Part shown: positions 63,818 to 64,000 of the stretch, piece by piece
Position numbering within the stretch: the first letter of the stretch is position 1
How the letters are laid out: each line of letters begins with the position of its first letter
NCBI RefSeq assembly: GCF_003664325.1
Contig: NZ_RCDA01000002.1
Coordinates: 62,001-126,000 of the forward strand
Direction of reading: 5' to 3'
Origin: Alkalispirillum mobile
GTDB taxonomy: Bacteria > Pseudomonadota > Gammaproteobacteria > Nitrococcales > Halorhodospiraceae
Length of the DNA stretch: 64,000 nt
Notes under the pieces: model-generated
Told to the model about the DNA's origin: nothing
What the model saw: only the letters and a program-made list of their open reading frames with translations
Database searches by the model: none
Program-made: the position numbers and the translations under genes

Positions 63818-64000
63818 TCAGCGGCCGAGGGTCAGGGACTGGCCGTGGACGTCCCGGCTTTCCGGACCCAGCAGCCAGGTGAAGGCGCCGGCCACGTCGT
63901 TGCCGGTGGGCAGCTTGCTCTGGTCTTCGCCGGGGTACCCCTGATAGCGCAAGTGGGTGCGGACGGGGCCCGGGTCCAGGCTATTGACCCGCACCGATGT
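63818..64000 (-). CDS. SDR family oxidoreductase (YciK-like), C-terminal part
   Basis: The last 60 residues of a gene running past the window edge read VRVNSLDPGPVRTHLRYQGYPGED...LPTGNDVAGAFTWLLGPESRDVHGQSLTLGR. The VN.L.PG..RT segment and final GQ motif are those of short-chain dehydrogenases, closest to YciK-type proteins as I recall them. The catalytic region lies outside the window. The glycosylase gene starts 9 bp after its stop. Confidence 0.8.
   Translation of the reverse strand, partial: TSVRVNSLDPGPVRTHLRYQGYPGEDQSKLPTGNDVAGAFTWLLGPESRDVHGQSLTLGR

Overview
The window is high-GC, gene-dense DNA from a motile, type IV piliated gammaproteobacterium. The translational and ribosomal gene orders, the minor-pilin operon and the flg operon are all gammaproteobacterial. 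A BCCT-type osmolyte transporter and acidic surface proteins suggest a halophile or haloalkaliphile. My best guess is the Ectothiorhodospiraceae (Alkalilimnicola/Halorhodospira-like), but this is inference from gene content and could not be checked by alignment.

Layout. Positions 1-3.4 kb hold the end of a BCCT transporter, a DEDD exonuclease and a cNMP/CBS/DUF294 regulator. Positions 3.5-14 kb hold housekeeping genes: rplU-rpmA-obgE-proB, rpsT (UUG start, opposite strand), murJ-ribF-ileS-lspA-ispH. Positions 14-21.4 kb hold a minor-pilin operon on the minus strand (FimU/FimT-like, PilV, PilW, PilX, PilY1, PilE, second FimT-like). Positions 21.5-31.5 kb hold psd, a SCO copper chaperone, prmB, a BepA-like M48/TPR lipoprotein, ydbL and ydbH (without ynbE between them), recQ, a degenerate nucleotidyltransferase-like protein and an AEC permease. 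Positions 31.6-39.3 kb hold a metabolic block: TAXI-TRAP transporter, aldehyde dehydrogenase, D-2-hydroxyacid dehydrogenase and a divergent aminotransferase.

Positions 39.4-43.9 kb hold the main accessory region. It has an orphan TonB-dependent receptor preceded by a Fur-box-like site and a terminator-like leader hairpin. The receptor gene ends in an intrinsic terminator, and an apparently intact group IIC-like intron with its reverse transcriptase starts immediately after that terminator's U-tract. Positions 43.9-47.8 kb hold two overlapping PaaI-type thioesterases, a YhcB/ZapG-like protein and rpsP-rimM-trmD-rplS. Positions 47.8-63.1 kb hold flagellar and chemotaxis genes: an unknown Ala/Asn/Gln-rich protein, flgN, flgM and flgA on the minus strand, then cheV, cheR and flgBCDEFGHIJKL on the plus strand. 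The window ends with a MagIII-like DNA glycosylase and the 3' end of a YciK-like SDR gene.

The flagellar regulatory logic can be read from the DNA. Sigma-54-type sites precede flgB and flgA, and sigma-28-type sites precede flgM and flgK. This fits a hierarchy in which rod/hook genes depend on RpoN, while the anti-sigma factor FlgM and the hook-junction proteins depend on FliA. I found no CRISPR array, tRNA, rRNA, prophage or DNA transposon. No clearly undescribed multi-gene system is evident; the most distinctive elements are the intron at a terminator and the Fur-box/hairpin leader upstream of the TonB receptor.
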